64,000 nt of DNA from Bacteroidota bacterium (GCA_026391355.1 JAPLDH010000074.1:1-64000); one strand, 5' to 3'. Counted from the first letter of the stretch, positions 18,717-28,828 are shown. Numbers and translations are program-made. The notes: a model not told the origin generated them from the letters alone.

Positions 18717-18960
18717 TCAAAAGGATTCAATTTGCCGGTTTAAAGTCCCGCTATTACTTAGGTCTTTGATGATTTCGGCTGCCGTTTGTTTTGACTTACA
18801 GGCAACAAATGCAATAAAAGGATTTCTTTCTGTCATTGATGTAAGTCAAAACTGAAAGAGAATGTTTAGAAATGAGGTCAAGCATATTGCTTGGGCTTAG
18901 ATTGTCCAGTAGCCATAAGTAACCCTCAAGTAGTGTCGTATTTATTTCTATCACTTTCAT
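18717..18960 (-). pseudogene. Frameshifted small antitoxin-like gene
   Basis: Minus-strand MKVIEINTTLLEGYLWLLDNLSPSNMLDLISKHSLSVLTYINDRKKSF, then frameshift to PFIAFVACKSKQTAAEIIKDLSNSGTLNRQIESF*; 244 bp, one base out of frame. Confidence 0.65.
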
Positions 18961-19096
18961 TTTAGAGCTGGTTAATTGATGATAAAAATGGAATAAAAAA
19001 TGTAGCGATTTTCTTCCTTAATTCGTCAGATAATTTTGTAATAAGATTATTTATCGGGGGTTTATTCAAATTATTGCCTAGCGCGTTTTTACCCTG

Positions 19097-21640
19097 TTAA
19101 TACCTTACAAGTTTTGCAGTACCACTCACCCCTTCCGAATCTGTGATCTTTAGAAAACTGATTCCTGACGGAATTTCCATCTGATCAGGACGGTATGTTG
19201 TACCGGTGGTTAGGATGCCTTCCGACAATACTTTTCCATCAATACTGATCAACTGATAGTGGAATATTTTTTCTTCCGGGTTGCTCACAACGGAAACCCT
19301 GAACCAATCTGAAAAAGGATCGGGGAAAATGGTGACCTTTATCTGGCCGAAGATAGCAAAGTGGGGGATGATAGAAGAAGTTGAATCTGTCCCAAGTTTT
19401 ATTCCGTTCCCGAATGCGGTTACCCAAACTTCGCCATCTTTAAAGGGATTATAGAAGACTCTCATCGGGTGCCGAAACGGATAGTTTGCTACCTGGGTGA
19501 ATACCGGATTTCCGGCGGTTGCATTGGCAGAATACCAAAGGCCTTCCGTTTCGGTGGTCATGTACATTTCATCAGGATTTCCGGGTCGGATGGTGCATGA
19601 GTTCACCCTGTAATCATCCTGTATCCGTATCCAGTTCAGCCCTTTATCCGTGGTTTTGTACAATCCTCCTGTCCCATTGATACCGGATGTTCCCCAACCC
19701 TGGAAAACACAGGCGTACCAGGTGTTTTGTGAAACATCGTTGGGGTCAACCACCACATCCTGTGTCCAGAACCGCATGTTGGTATGGGAACGATATGACC
19801 AGGAAGAAGAAGTATAATTGTAATAACACACCCCGGAACTATCCGTGAACGAAGAACCGGTGGTCGGTTTCCGGGCCGAAAAACTGACTACAAGGTCACC
19901 GTTATTCAATACGTTGATCATATCGGGATGGCCATTGCAAATGGGGGGATTTGTCATTTTTGTCCAGATGGAAGAAGTTCCTGCATCCAGGTTATTTGTG
20001 ACATAAATGCCTCCGATGGTACCCTTGTTGTGATGAAGAACACTGGCATACATCCGGTTTGCATTTGACGGATCAATGGCGATCCAGACCACGGGATGGT
20101 TGAAATTATGCAATACGGAAAAGCTGATCCCGTTGTCGGTGGAATACCAGACTGCACCGGTTCCTGCGTCGATCTGGGCATCATATATGCGGGTAGACTG
20201 GTAGATATCATGAACGTTTGAGGTGGCCGCGTAACTATTCCCGTTGGTATGCTTAATCAGGCAATAGACCGTATTCTGGGTGAGGTTGGGGATAAATTTC
20301 CAGCTCTGTCCCTTGTCATCGCTCATGATCCCGTTTATATCAGAATATCCTGCAAACAGATGAAGGCTGTCCGTCCAGATGATCTGCCAGCAGGAGGTAT
20401 TTTCCATTCCGGAGGAGTGGTATTTCTTTTCCTTTGGGGTTGGCACATTCATCGTGTTCTGATCAGCCGGCGAAAGGTATTGTTGCGCCCATGTTGTACC
20501 GCCATCAGTAGTGATGTGGCCAAAGCCATAATCAGTGAACATGACCGTATTGGCGTCGTCATAAGCGACGGTGAACCCAAATGGCGCTTCTGCATATCCC
20601 CATCCGTGATCACCTCCTGATCCGCACCATCCGGTGTAGATGTTTTGGTTATTGACGGCAATGAAGACATGGGACCAGGAACCACCGGCGGTGGATTTCA
20701 TCACGATGGGATTCCCCGCGGCGCTTCCCCCGCTGATATATGCAATATCAATGTTGTTGGAGGCCATTCCGATGAAAACGGGAAAATCGCTGCCGATGCT
20801 GATCCCCGATATCCGGCTGGACCATGACCCATTGGCATTATCCATCTGGTAGATCCCTTTCATCGCGTTCCAGTAATTGTCGCCATAAGTATAACCGGCC
20901 CAAACATTCGCTGAAGTGAGGCAAAGGAACCGGAGAGTTCCGCTTTGCTTAGCCCCTGCAAAGGAAAGGATATACTCGCCGGAAGGGATACCGGTAACGG
21001 ACATCGTTGAAAATGTCTGTCCTCCATTAGAGGAGAGCAGCAGTCCATCGTTTGTGCCTATGTAAATATTCTGATTGTCGAAAAATGCCCCTGCAATATG
21101 GTTGCCGGCGCCTGAGGAGATATTCGTATGGACGAAGTGGAAGGTAATCCCTCCGTCGTTCGAAAACCAGATTGTCCCGTAATCGGCGATAATCAGGTGA
21201 CCGGGGTTGTTGTAGTCGGCCAGAAGCCTTAAAAGTCCTCCGTTTGGCTGCAATGGATAAGGGTTACCGGCGAGTACATTCCAGGAATTTCCTCCGTCGG
21301 TGCTTTTCATCGGACGGATATAATCCATCCCGTTTATGGAGGTATAATCCACCGTGTACCGGATATTGGGATCGCTGGTAAACTGAATACAGGCATCATG
21401 GCCACCCTGAATTTTCAGGAAATTGACTTCCGCCCAACTGCCGCCCCTGTCGGAGGAGTGGAAAAGTTCGCTCATATCGCAGGCCATGTAGATCTCATTG
21501 TGATCAGCAGGATTGATGGAGGGGGAATACAAAGCGCCGCCTCCGCCGATTCCAAGGGTACTCCAGGCAGCCGGAACCTGGGCGGAAACTACTGAAATGA
21601 AAAGGGAAAAGCAAAGAGTAATAATGATGGATTTTTTCAT
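19097..21640 (-). CDS. Secreted BNR/sialidase-fold (GH74-like) beta-propeller protein with C-terminal T9SS-type domain
   Basis: Repeated STDGGNSW / SNDGGITF / TTDGGTTW / TTDKGLNW Asp-box motifs; C-terminal IFPDPFSDWFRV...GISFLKITDSEGVSGTAKLVRY. Confidence 0.85.
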   Translation of the reverse strand: MKKSIIITLCFSLFISVVSAQVPAAWSTLGIGGGGALYSPSINPADHNEIYMACDMSELFHSSDRGGSWAEVNFLKIQGGHDACIQFTSDPNIRYTVDYTSINGMDYIRPMKSTDGGNSWNVLAGNPYPLQPNGGLLRLLADYNNPGHLIIADYGTIWFSNDGGITFHFVHTNISSGAGNHIAGAFFDNQNIYIGTNDGLLLSSNGGQTFSTMSVTGIPSGEYILSFAGAKQSGTLRFLCLTSANVWAGYTYGDNYWNAMKGIYQMDNANGSWSSRISGISIGSDFPVFIGMASNNIDIAYISGGSAAGNPIVMKSTAGGSWSHVFIAVNNQNIYTGWCGSGGDHGWGYAEAPFGFTVAYDDANTVMFTDYGFGHITTDGGTTWAQQYLSPADQNTMNVPTPKEKKYHSSGMENTSCWQIIWTDSLHLFAGYSDINGIMSDDKGQSWKFIPNLTQNTVYCLIKHTNGNSYAATSNVHDIYQSTRIYDAQIDAGTGAVWYSTDNGISFSVLHNFNHPVVWIAIDPSNANRMYASVLHHNKGTIGGIYVTNNLDAGTSSIWTKMTNPPICNGHPDMINVLNNGDLVVSFSARKPTTGSSFTDSSGVCYYNYTSSSWSYRSHTNMRFWTQDVVVDPNDVSQNTWYACVFQGWGTSGINGTGGLYKTTDKGLNWIRIQDDYRVNSCTIRPGNPDEMYMTTETEGLWYSANATAGNPVFTQVANYPFRHPMRVFYNPFKDGEVWVTAFGNGIKLGTDSTSSIIPHFAIFGQIKVTIFPDPFSDWFRVSVVSNPEEKIFHYQLISIDGKVLSEGILTTGTTYRPDQMEIPSGISFLKITDSEGVSGTAKLVRY

Positions 21641-21740
21641 TGTGCTGGGTTTATAAATTCACCTACCCCCTTACGGAGCTGACTAAAAAGACTATTTCAT
21701 CGCGAAGACTCCAAGACGCTAAAAAATCAAATGGTATGAA

Positions 21741-21840
21741 CCTCAGGGCAAGCCCTGAACCCAATTCCGCTGCAAGCAGCGGGGAATTAACCCAAATACC
21801 CACCCCTTAATCCCCTCCCTAAAATTAGGGAGGGGGTGGG
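21741..21840 (-). repeat. GC-rich palindromic dispersed repeat, copy 2
   Basis: Reverse complement matches 5784-5891 over ~100 bp. Confidence 0.85.
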
Positions 21841-21936
21841 TACATTAAATCTCTGATTTTGGGTTCTTTGCGTCTCCGCGTCTTTGCGGTTAATTCTTCT
21901 TTTTTTCTTTTTGTCAACCAATAAAGAGGAAGAAAA

Positions 21937-22578
21937 TTAGTTTGTTACCTGGTTAGCAACCTCCTGAACCGCTCCGTTTTTTATATCATCATAGAATTTT
22001 GCAAAGGTAACCTGCATATAAGGCAGAAGCCATAATAGCCCGATCCCCAGGGTAAGAATGCACAATAACCCCCAACCGATAAAGCGTAAACCGAGGCAGA
22101 AATATTTCCACTTATATCCAACCATCATCTTTTGACTTTTCTGGAGGGCATTCATAGCTGTGATGTTATTGTCTTCCGCAAGGATAAAAAAGGTCTGTGA
22201 ATAAGCAAGCGCCATTATGATACCGGGAATGATCAGCAAAAGCATCCAGAGCATGACAAATAATAACATGAGCAGATAGGCCGTCAGGGCTACCCCGAAA
22301 TTCTGGAAACCGAGAAATAACTGGCCTAATGAGGCGCCCTGTTTCCGGGCAATGGACAGTGTGAAAATTGCCATCCCGATAGCCATTGGACCTGAAATGA
22401 TCAATGTGAAAATGCCTCCGGCAGCAGGGATCAGTCCAATCCCCCCGTGAAAGCCAAGCCCTCCTCCAAGTACTATGAAAATCAGCATATAAACCAGGTA
22501 GGTTCCTACGGCCAGTCCCCATTGACCTGATAATGCTTCCCTGGCCTGGTGCATTAATTCTCTGTTTGTAGTTTTCAT
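21937..22578 (-). CDS. DUF975-like integral membrane protein
   Basis: 213 aa, N-term NRELMHQAREALSGQWGLAVGTYLVYMLI, multiple TM. Confidence 0.75.
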   Translation of the reverse strand: MKTTNRELMHQAREALSGQWGLAVGTYLVYMLIFIVLGGGLGFHGGIGLIPAAGGIFTLIISGPMAIGMAIFTLSIARKQGASLGQLFLGFQNFGVALTAYLLMLLFVMLWMLLLIIPGIIMALAYSQTFFILAEDNNITAMNALQKSQKMMVGYKWKYFCLGLRFIGWGLLCILTLGIGLLWLLPYMQVTFAKFYDDIKNGAVQEVANQVTN

Positions 22579-22737
22579 GTTTTTACGGTTAATTGTGAAT
22601 AATGATGTTTGGTCTCTGTTGATGATCTGAACGGTGTTGAAGCAACCTTATCGTGATTTTCAGATGGCGAAAGGTATATAACTTTTTTATTTTCTGCAAA
22701 TGCTCTTTGTGGTTTGCAAAATCTTCCTAATTTTGCA

Positions 22738-22785
22738 CCCCACCCCACCCCCTCCCCCAAATGGGGGAGGGGTGCAGGGGTTGGG
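22738..22785. repeat. GC-rich palindrome (related hairpin)
   Basis: CCCCACCCCACCCCCTCCCCCAAATGGGGGAGGGGTGCAGGGGTTGGGG immediately 5' of tRNA-Leu. Confidence 0.75.
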
Positions 22786-22792
22786 GCTCTTC

Positions 22793-22876
22793 GCCCAGAT
22801 GGCGGAATCGGTAGACGCGCTAGTTTCAGGGACTAGTATCCTTAAGGATGTGCAGGTTCGAGTCCTGTTCTGGGCA
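22793..22876 (+). tRNA. tRNA-Leu (anticodon CAG)
   Basis: GCCCAGA/TCTGGGC acceptor, CTAGT-TTCAGGG-ACTAG anticodon arm, GGTTCGAGTCC T-arm. Confidence 0.93.
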
Positions 22877-22884
22877 CAAAAAAT

Positions 22885-22921
22885 GAGAGTGTCTCAAAAG
22901 TTTGAGGCACTCTCTTTTTTT
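22885..22921. terminator. Bidirectional Rho-independent terminator
   Basis: GAGAGTGTCTCAAAAGTTTGAGGCACTCTC followed by T7, between tRNA-Leu and the convergent C10 peptidase. Confidence 0.8.
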
Positions 22922-22936
22922 GGCAGGACGTCCCTT

Positions 22937-25522
22937 TTATCTGGTAATCACCAGTTTCCCTGTGGCTTTTTCTGCAGAGTTCATGATCTCATAGGTATAA
23001 TATCCGGCAGGCAGTTGGCTGACATCAACCTCTATATCATGTTGGCCAGCAGTATAGGTGCCTTTGATTTCCATAACCTTCTGACCGAAAACGTTATTTA
23101 AGGTTCCCGTGAGTGTTTCTGATTTTTTAAGGTCTATCCGGAATGTGGCAATATCCTTTGCAGGATTTGGGAATACCAGGAGATTACGGATATCTCCCGA
23201 AAGTTCAATACCGGCTGGATTCCTGGTTATATTCATGTCAAACAGGTATGTTCCGGTCCCTCCCGGGAAATAGGGAGTCACTAGAAAGAGCAGCGTTCCA
23301 CCATTCGGTACAACGATATCCGAAGGCATAATGTCATCGTAAGTGTCAGACCATTTCGATCCTATTTTATAGGAAAACATCACATCTGCTGTATAACTTT
23401 GGCCATTACCACTGTTGTAACTGTCGTGGAGCCGGGCATTTATGTCGTAACTATGGCCAGCGGGAAGATCAATCGAATAATAATCAATATCATCTCCACT
23501 ATTGATATTTGAGCCATTCGAGTTACTGTTGGTAGTATTTCCAGAGAAGATAACAGGTAAAAGATAGCCGGTTGTTTCCGTATTATTGGGTTCATAGCTG
23601 TCGGCAACCAAAGGTTGACCGGCTATATTGACATCTATCGGATTACTGTATGTACCAGAGGAAATAAGCGCCCAAACACCCCCTGTAGGCTTGTCCCAGG
23701 CCACAAGATAATACGTTCCCGGTTCAACATTTAATCCTGTGGAAGAGAATGTTACATCCGGAAAGTAATATCCCGCCTGTAAAGAAACACCGGTGTATTC
23801 CTGAATGGTCTGTACCCAGGTGCCATCAGAAGAATGAAGGTCAAGGGAGATGTCGCCGGTATATTCCGAAGAGCCATTATTTGCGATACTGGCAGTAGCA
23901 GTAAAAGCCTGGTTGATAATGATGGGATTATGGTCGACGGTAATACTGCTATAAAGTTGCATATCATTTGAAGCCCCCTGAATGGTAACATTGAGTGGAT
24001 TTGAATAAGACCCGATGGCAACAAGGTTCCATCCACCCCCGGTAAGGCGGGAATAAATACCGATGGTATAGTTTCCTGGTGTTGCACCTGTAATACCTGT
24101 AGAAGTAAAGGTAAGGCCTCCGGTGTAATGATAACCCGCCGGCAGTCCCGATTCGCTGAGGGTTTGAACATAATCAATAAAAGTGCCCTGGTCATTAAAT
24201 AAAGCCGCAGTAAAATCACCTACAAAAGTTGTCGTTCCAGAGTTAAGGATATCTGCATTCACATTGAATCCCTCCCCGAATCCGATCGGATTGGGTGTTA
24301 CAGTAATTGCAGAATACATTACCAGGGTAGTATTCGAGGATTGACTGGGCTGGATACCAATTACAGCCTGTTGATTGTTATTAAAATAGTCGGTTCCAGG
24401 GTTTAACGCGTCAAGATCAAAGAAACCATTGTAAGGACCTCCCCAGCCCCAGTTCATGTCAAAGAAATCCGAATTGTCATAGCCGTCACAAACAAAAGTA
24501 TGTCCACCTGATCCCCATCCGGCATATTGAATAGGACGACCTGCATCCAGATCCGTTTTTAATAACTGTTTCCAGGCAGCATCTGAGTAAGATCCCCTTT
24601 GAAGACCCTGAATGGAAGCAGCATAACCAAAGTAAGTTTTATAAGCTACCTCTGAACATGCCGGATGATTGCCATTCTGGTCATTTTCAATCACCCATCC
24701 ACCACTCCCGTTCGGACCATAATTCATTTCAACAGCAACGCCACAATGAAACATCAATAATGCAACGGCATTATTTGAGCTATTCAGATGATCCGGCATG
24801 GATGCCCAATCATAGGTTGTACTTCCAAAGTCGGCAGATAAGGTTCCATAGGGACTGGCATTATATGAATGGAAACCCGTTCCTGATGCAGGATAATTCC
24901 AGTACTTCATAATCTGGGCCATGGCAGTGGCCGGGCAACCCGTCACACAATGTCCTCCGGGGCCTGCGGCATCGGCGGGACACATTTCATTTTCATACGG
25001 AGACTGATTCCAGGTTGTTTGCACCAAAGGATTCACACTTTTTACATCTTTTGAGGGATTTAACGGTTTACCGTTTTCAAGTTTCTCCCACCTGGCTTCA
25101 ATTTCATTATCTGCTTTAAGTTTGTGTATAATTACAAAAAGGATCTCCTGTTTATATTTTTCCATCAACTTCTGAAAAGGTTGTGGAAGATTGGTTCCCG
25201 TATAGCTCCCTGTAATTGTGTACCCAAGTACAGGAGTAACATCATTATCGGCTGAAACGATCACAAAACCATTGTTCTGATTTACGTTGAATATATAAAA
25301 TACCGGAATTTCCTGATTGCCGGTATTTTTTAGCATGGAGACGGAAGTGCTCTTTTCCGTATAAGCAAGTTTGAGATTAACACCAGACAACTCTTTGTTC
25401 TTAAGAGCCTGGAGATAGAAATTTCTGGCAACTTTTGTGGCCAGTTCGGTATCAATGGGGTCAGCAAACACAAAGTTCATAGTGACAGCCGACATAAAGA
25501 GCAGTAATAAAAATTTTCTCAT
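22937..25522 (-). CDS. C10 (streptopain/SpeB-like) cysteine peptidase with C-terminal T9SS-type domain
   Basis: VQTTWNQSPYENEMCPADAAGPGGHCVTGCPATAMAQIMKYWNYP; GGHTFVCDGYDNSDFFDMNWGWGG. Confidence 0.92.
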   Translation of the reverse strand: MRKFLLLLFMSAVTMNFVFADPIDTELATKVARNFYLQALKNKELSGVNLKLAYTEKSTSVSMLKNTGNQEIPVFYIFNVNQNNGFVIVSADNDVTPVLGYTITGSYTGTNLPQPFQKLMEKYKQEILFVIIHKLKADNEIEARWEKLENGKPLNPSKDVKSVNPLVQTTWNQSPYENEMCPADAAGPGGHCVTGCPATAMAQIMKYWNYPASGTGFHSYNASPYGTLSADFGSTTYDWASMPDHLNSSNNAVALLMFHCGVAVEMNYGPNGSGGWVIENDQNGNHPACSEVAYKTYFGYAASIQGLQRGSYSDAAWKQLLKTDLDAGRPIQYAGWGSGGHTFVCDGYDNSDFFDMNWGWGGPYNGFFDLDALNPGTDYFNNNQQAVIGIQPSQSSNTTLVMYSAITVTPNPIGFGEGFNVNADILNSGTTTFVGDFTAALFNDQGTFIDYVQTLSESGLPAGYHYTGGLTFTSTGITGATPGNYTIGIYSRLTGGGWNLVAIGSYSNPLNVTIQGASNDMQLYSSITVDHNPIIINQAFTATASIANNGSSEYTGDISLDLHSSDGTWVQTIQEYTGVSLQAGYYFPDVTFSSTGLNVEPGTYYLVAWDKPTGGVWALISSGTYSNPIDVNIAGQPLVADSYEPNNTETTGYLLPVIFSGNTTNSNSNGSNINSGDDIDYYSIDLPAGHSYDINARLHDSYNSGNGQSYTADVMFSYKIGSKWSDTYDDIMPSDIVVPNGGTLLFLVTPYFPGGTGTYLFDMNITRNPAGIELSGDIRNLLVFPNPAKDIATFRIDLKKSETLTGTLNNVFGQKVMEIKGTYTAGQHDIEVDVSQLPAGYYTYEIMNSAEKATGKLVITR

Positions 25523-25705
25523 TTTTTGTCCTCCAGGTTTAACTAATAATGATTAGTATTTAGAAAGTATTTATAATACAATCAATTAACTGATAAATGT
25601 TTGTTTTTGATACAAATCGCACGCAAGATACAATGAATTTAGATAATGGCAGCTATTAATGACCACCGACTTGCCATTTTGCATTTTACCATCTTGCCAT
25701 TTGGC

Positions 25706-26389
25706 TTACCCCGAAACATCTATTCCATGGGCTTTTACCGGGATCAATGATAAGTCCCAATTATCCCTGGCAATTTCATTCAAAAAGCATTGTGTGCGGT
25801 AAACGGTAGGATGCAGGACGGGATTGTCGGCTGTTGCAAGCCAATCCTGGCGGGTATTGACATATTGGGTGATCCAGGTTTTTTCATCGCCCCCTTTTAT
25901 GGGAGGAGATTCAGTGAACCGCTGTCTCAGGAAGTCGGGAATACGGCCACTATGAATGTAGGAATCATAGATAACAAGCATCGAAAGGGGCAATTCAAAT
26001 CCATTGTTGTCAGCCCATGTCATGGCTGGAAGGAAGTATCTCTTCTCAAAAAAATCATCCTGTACCTGTTGCATCACAGGATCGTTTTTGCCCGCGTCCT
26101 TAAGTAATTTTTTAAAATCATCATCATCCACAAGCGGTGTTGTCCCTATCTGTGAGATGTATGGTTGTAACTGATCGCTATAGGTGCCCCCGGCATCCAC
26201 ATACATACTTATCAGCTCCTGAAGATTGCCGTATTCTGTAGTTTGGGAGCGCCCATAAGTTATCTGGAGGGTTTTATGGGGTCCGTCGGCAAATATGGAG
26301 ATACAACTGTAGTCGCCTTCAACGGATCCTGTCTCAAATACATTGATCACCTGCTGGCAGATACTTTTTTGTTGGTTGGTGAGTTCCAT
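25706..26389 (-). CDS. GH46-like chitosanase family protein
   Basis: QQKSICQQVINVFETGSVEGDYSCI....ITYGRSQTTEYGNL; no obvious signal peptide. Confidence 0.75.
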   Translation of the reverse strand: MELTNQQKSICQQVINVFETGSVEGDYSCISIFADGPHKTLQITYGRSQTTEYGNLQELISMYVDAGGTYSDQLQPYISQIGTTPLVDDDDFKKLLKDAGKNDPVMQQVQDDFFEKRYFLPAMTWADNNGFELPLSMLVIYDSYIHSGRIPDFLRQRFTESPPIKGGDEKTWITQYVNTRQDWLATADNPVLHPTVYRTQCFLNEIARDNWDLSLIPVKAHGIDVSG

Positions 26390-26509
26390 AATATTTCTTT
26401 TTTTGGTTTCTTTTTCAAATCCTGAGAATCAAAGATACAACACAAAGTGGAAAATCAAAACGTAAAATGATTTTATATACCTTTACCAATATTATCAAAT
26501 AGGGAATCA

Positions 26510-26590
26510 ATGAAAGAAAAGATGAACATGAAAGCAATTCGTTTTCATGAATTCGGGGGAAGTGATAAGATCGTTCTTCAGGTTTCCTGA
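26510..26590 (+). pseudogene. N-terminal remnant of MDR quinone oxidoreductase/Zn-alcohol dehydrogenase
   Basis: MKEKMNMKAIRFHEFGGSDKIVLQVS*: typical N-terminus, then stop. Confidence 0.6.
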
Positions 26591-26591
26591 A

Positions 26592-28796
26592 CTATTCTAT
26601 CTGGAAAAGCAGAAAATCCAGCAATAAGGGAACCTCTTCAGTTTTAATACCATTCCTGATCAAATGGGGTGTGTCTTCCAGGAAAGCATCGATGAACATC
26701 TCCAGGGTGAAAAGTTTCCCCAACATACTTTTTTTATAATATTCAACTGCCTGGGTCCGTTTTCCTAAGCATACAAAAACATGAGCCGCATTTATCAGGT
26801 CATAGGGAGTGGGGGCATCCGATTTCCGGAGGATCTCCAGATAGGATTCTTCTGCAGCTTCAAGTTTTCCGGAAATGAACTGGCAATAAGCGATTGGTCT
26901 GAGCACTTTCAGGTTATCCGGTTGAAAAAACCGGACCTTCGAATAATGCTGAAGCGCTTCGTTGCAGTTGCCAAGATTTATATGACAATGGCCGATCTGT
27001 GCCCGGATATTCAAGTCGTCGGGTTGGATGGTTGAGGCATCTTCAAAGTATTTAAGCGCATTTTCGAAATCTTTTAATTTTAAAGAGCACCAACCAAGTT
27101 TTTTTAGTATCCACAAACGATCTGCATCAAACAGGTCCGCTTTTTTATAATATTCAATGGCAGACCTGTACTTCCCGGCTTGCTGATATGAATAACCGAT
27201 CTTTTCAAAGTATTCGCTTTTGGGACCTCCTTTGTCGACGATGAATTTGTAAAGTTCTATAGCCTCCAGGTGATGGCCTTTGTCAAAGTAAAATCCGGCC
27301 AGCCGTTCAGTAAACCCCTCTCTTTCAAAAAATGTTTTATAGAAATAAAGGCGGCTCAGATGAAGACCGGTTTGGAAAATATCCTGGAATTCATTTTTAT
27401 AGTGGTATAGCTTATAAAAGCGATAAAGATCCTGGATATACTGGGTCATGATCGCATTGGATTCAAGTGACTTGTCCAACAGTTTTTCCTCATCGATCAT
27501 CTCTTTCATCTGTTCCAGTTCCGATTCAAAATAGGTGATGATCATGGATCTCTGTTGCTGAGGAACTGCATGGAAATTTATGGCAAAGGAATATTTATCG
27601 GAGTTGCAGATGTAGAAAGCTTTTTCGAGCCCTTCCATAAGCCTGGGACTGAATTCTTCATCATCTCCCAACACCGGTTTCAGTTCCGGATGACCCCCGT
27701 AAAAAGGAACAAACCAGTTACTCATGCGATCGAAGAAATCAAACCGTTTCAGCAAAGAAAAAGTACTCATAAACACATCTCCGCCCTCGATCTGCATTTT
27801 GGTGAATTTCTCTATCCGCTCAAATAACCCAGGAACTTCATCAATAAGGTCTTTCCAACCGGGATTTTTCCCTTCCATGTCATCATCGTCAAACAATTCT
27901 CCCAACTGAAGCTTATCTTCCAAACGGGGCATCACCTTTTTCATTTCAGGAAGGATCTCTTCTTCAAATTCCTTGGTGATCTTTTCTGTTTCTTTGGCCA
28001 TCAGGAATTGGAGAAGGATGGCCTCGACTTCATTCTGGACAGACCCTGATTGATGCAGTTCCTCAAGTTTCCTGATCACAGACGGATAATACTTTATTCG
28101 CTGATCATAAATCAGCAGAACAATGACAAGACCAGTGAGCGCCCGCTGATGGACCTGTGGCTCACGCGATTCGATGAATTCTGTAAGCAGTATCATCTTT
28201 TCAGAATCAAAAAAATCAAGGATACTGAGTGTCAGTGCGGATACAACAAGGCATTTCTCATACCACTCCATTGCTTCCGACTGATTGATCCTGCGGATGA
28301 GGGTGGTATGGTGATTTTGGAATTTTCCGGTCAGCCAGATGAACTTAAAGATGTTCTCATGCACTTTTTCCATCCGGGTTTCAGCGCCAGCTTCCTTAAC
28401 CATCTGCCGGATTTCCTGTCCGAAAAGAAATTCTTCTATCCGTGCACTCATTGTCTCCTGATCCTCGCCGAATTCTGACAGGATCATCATTCTTTCAACC
28501 CTGCGCTGCGGAAACTCTTTCTCCACTATATTCAAATGTAATTCATCAGCCAGCGAAAGGAGAGAGGCGGATATCCCGTTCAGGATTTCGGTTCTCTGCG
28601 TATCCCGGAACCCCTCAAAAGAATATCTCAGCAGGTTCTTATAGCTGTCGGAGATTCCATCGAGCCGGTAAAAATATTCCGAATGGGTAGTATATCTCAG
28701 CATGGAAGCCAGGGAATCGATCGCTGATTTGACTTTACCCTGGTAGATGCTCTGGCATACGCCTTTATATTGGTTTTCAAAAGTCGATGATGACAT
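26592..28796 (-). CDS. TPR-repeat protein
   Basis: 734 aa; C-terminal tandem TPRs (GYSYQQAGKYRSAIEYYKKADLFDADRLWILKKLGWCSLKLKDFENALKYFEDA). Confidence 0.8.
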   Translation of the reverse strand: MSSSTFENQYKGVCQSIYQGKVKSAIDSLASMLRYTTHSEYFYRLDGISDSYKNLLRYSFEGFRDTQRTEILNGISASLLSLADELHLNIVEKEFPQRRVERMMILSEFGEDQETMSARIEEFLFGQEIRQMVKEAGAETRMEKVHENIFKFIWLTGKFQNHHTTLIRRINQSEAMEWYEKCLVVSALTLSILDFFDSEKMILLTEFIESREPQVHQRALTGLVIVLLIYDQRIKYYPSVIRKLEELHQSGSVQNEVEAILLQFLMAKETEKITKEFEEEILPEMKKVMPRLEDKLQLGELFDDDDMEGKNPGWKDLIDEVPGLFERIEKFTKMQIEGGDVFMSTFSLLKRFDFFDRMSNWFVPFYGGHPELKPVLGDDEEFSPRLMEGLEKAFYICNSDKYSFAINFHAVPQQQRSMIITYFESELEQMKEMIDEEKLLDKSLESNAIMTQYIQDLYRFYKLYHYKNEFQDIFQTGLHLSRLYFYKTFFEREGFTERLAGFYFDKGHHLEAIELYKFIVDKGGPKSEYFEKIGYSYQQAGKYRSAIEYYKKADLFDADRLWILKKLGWCSLKLKDFENALKYFEDASTIQPDDLNIRAQIGHCHINLGNCNEALQHYSKVRFFQPDNLKVLRPIAYCQFISGKLEAAEESYLEILRKSDAPTPYDLINAAHVFVCLGKRTQAVEYYKKSMLGKLFTLEMFIDAFLEDTPHLIRNGIKTEEVPLLLDFLLFQIE

Positions 28797-28828
28797 AATA
28801 TCTTAGTTCGGAGTATGATTATCCGGAT

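Noticed and set aside
20249-20620. 123-aa plus-strand ORF
   Set aside because: Shadow ORF opposite the Asp-box repeat protein.
22793-22876. Integration site at tRNA-Leu(CAG)
   Set aside because: No duplicated tRNA 3' end or integrase nearby.
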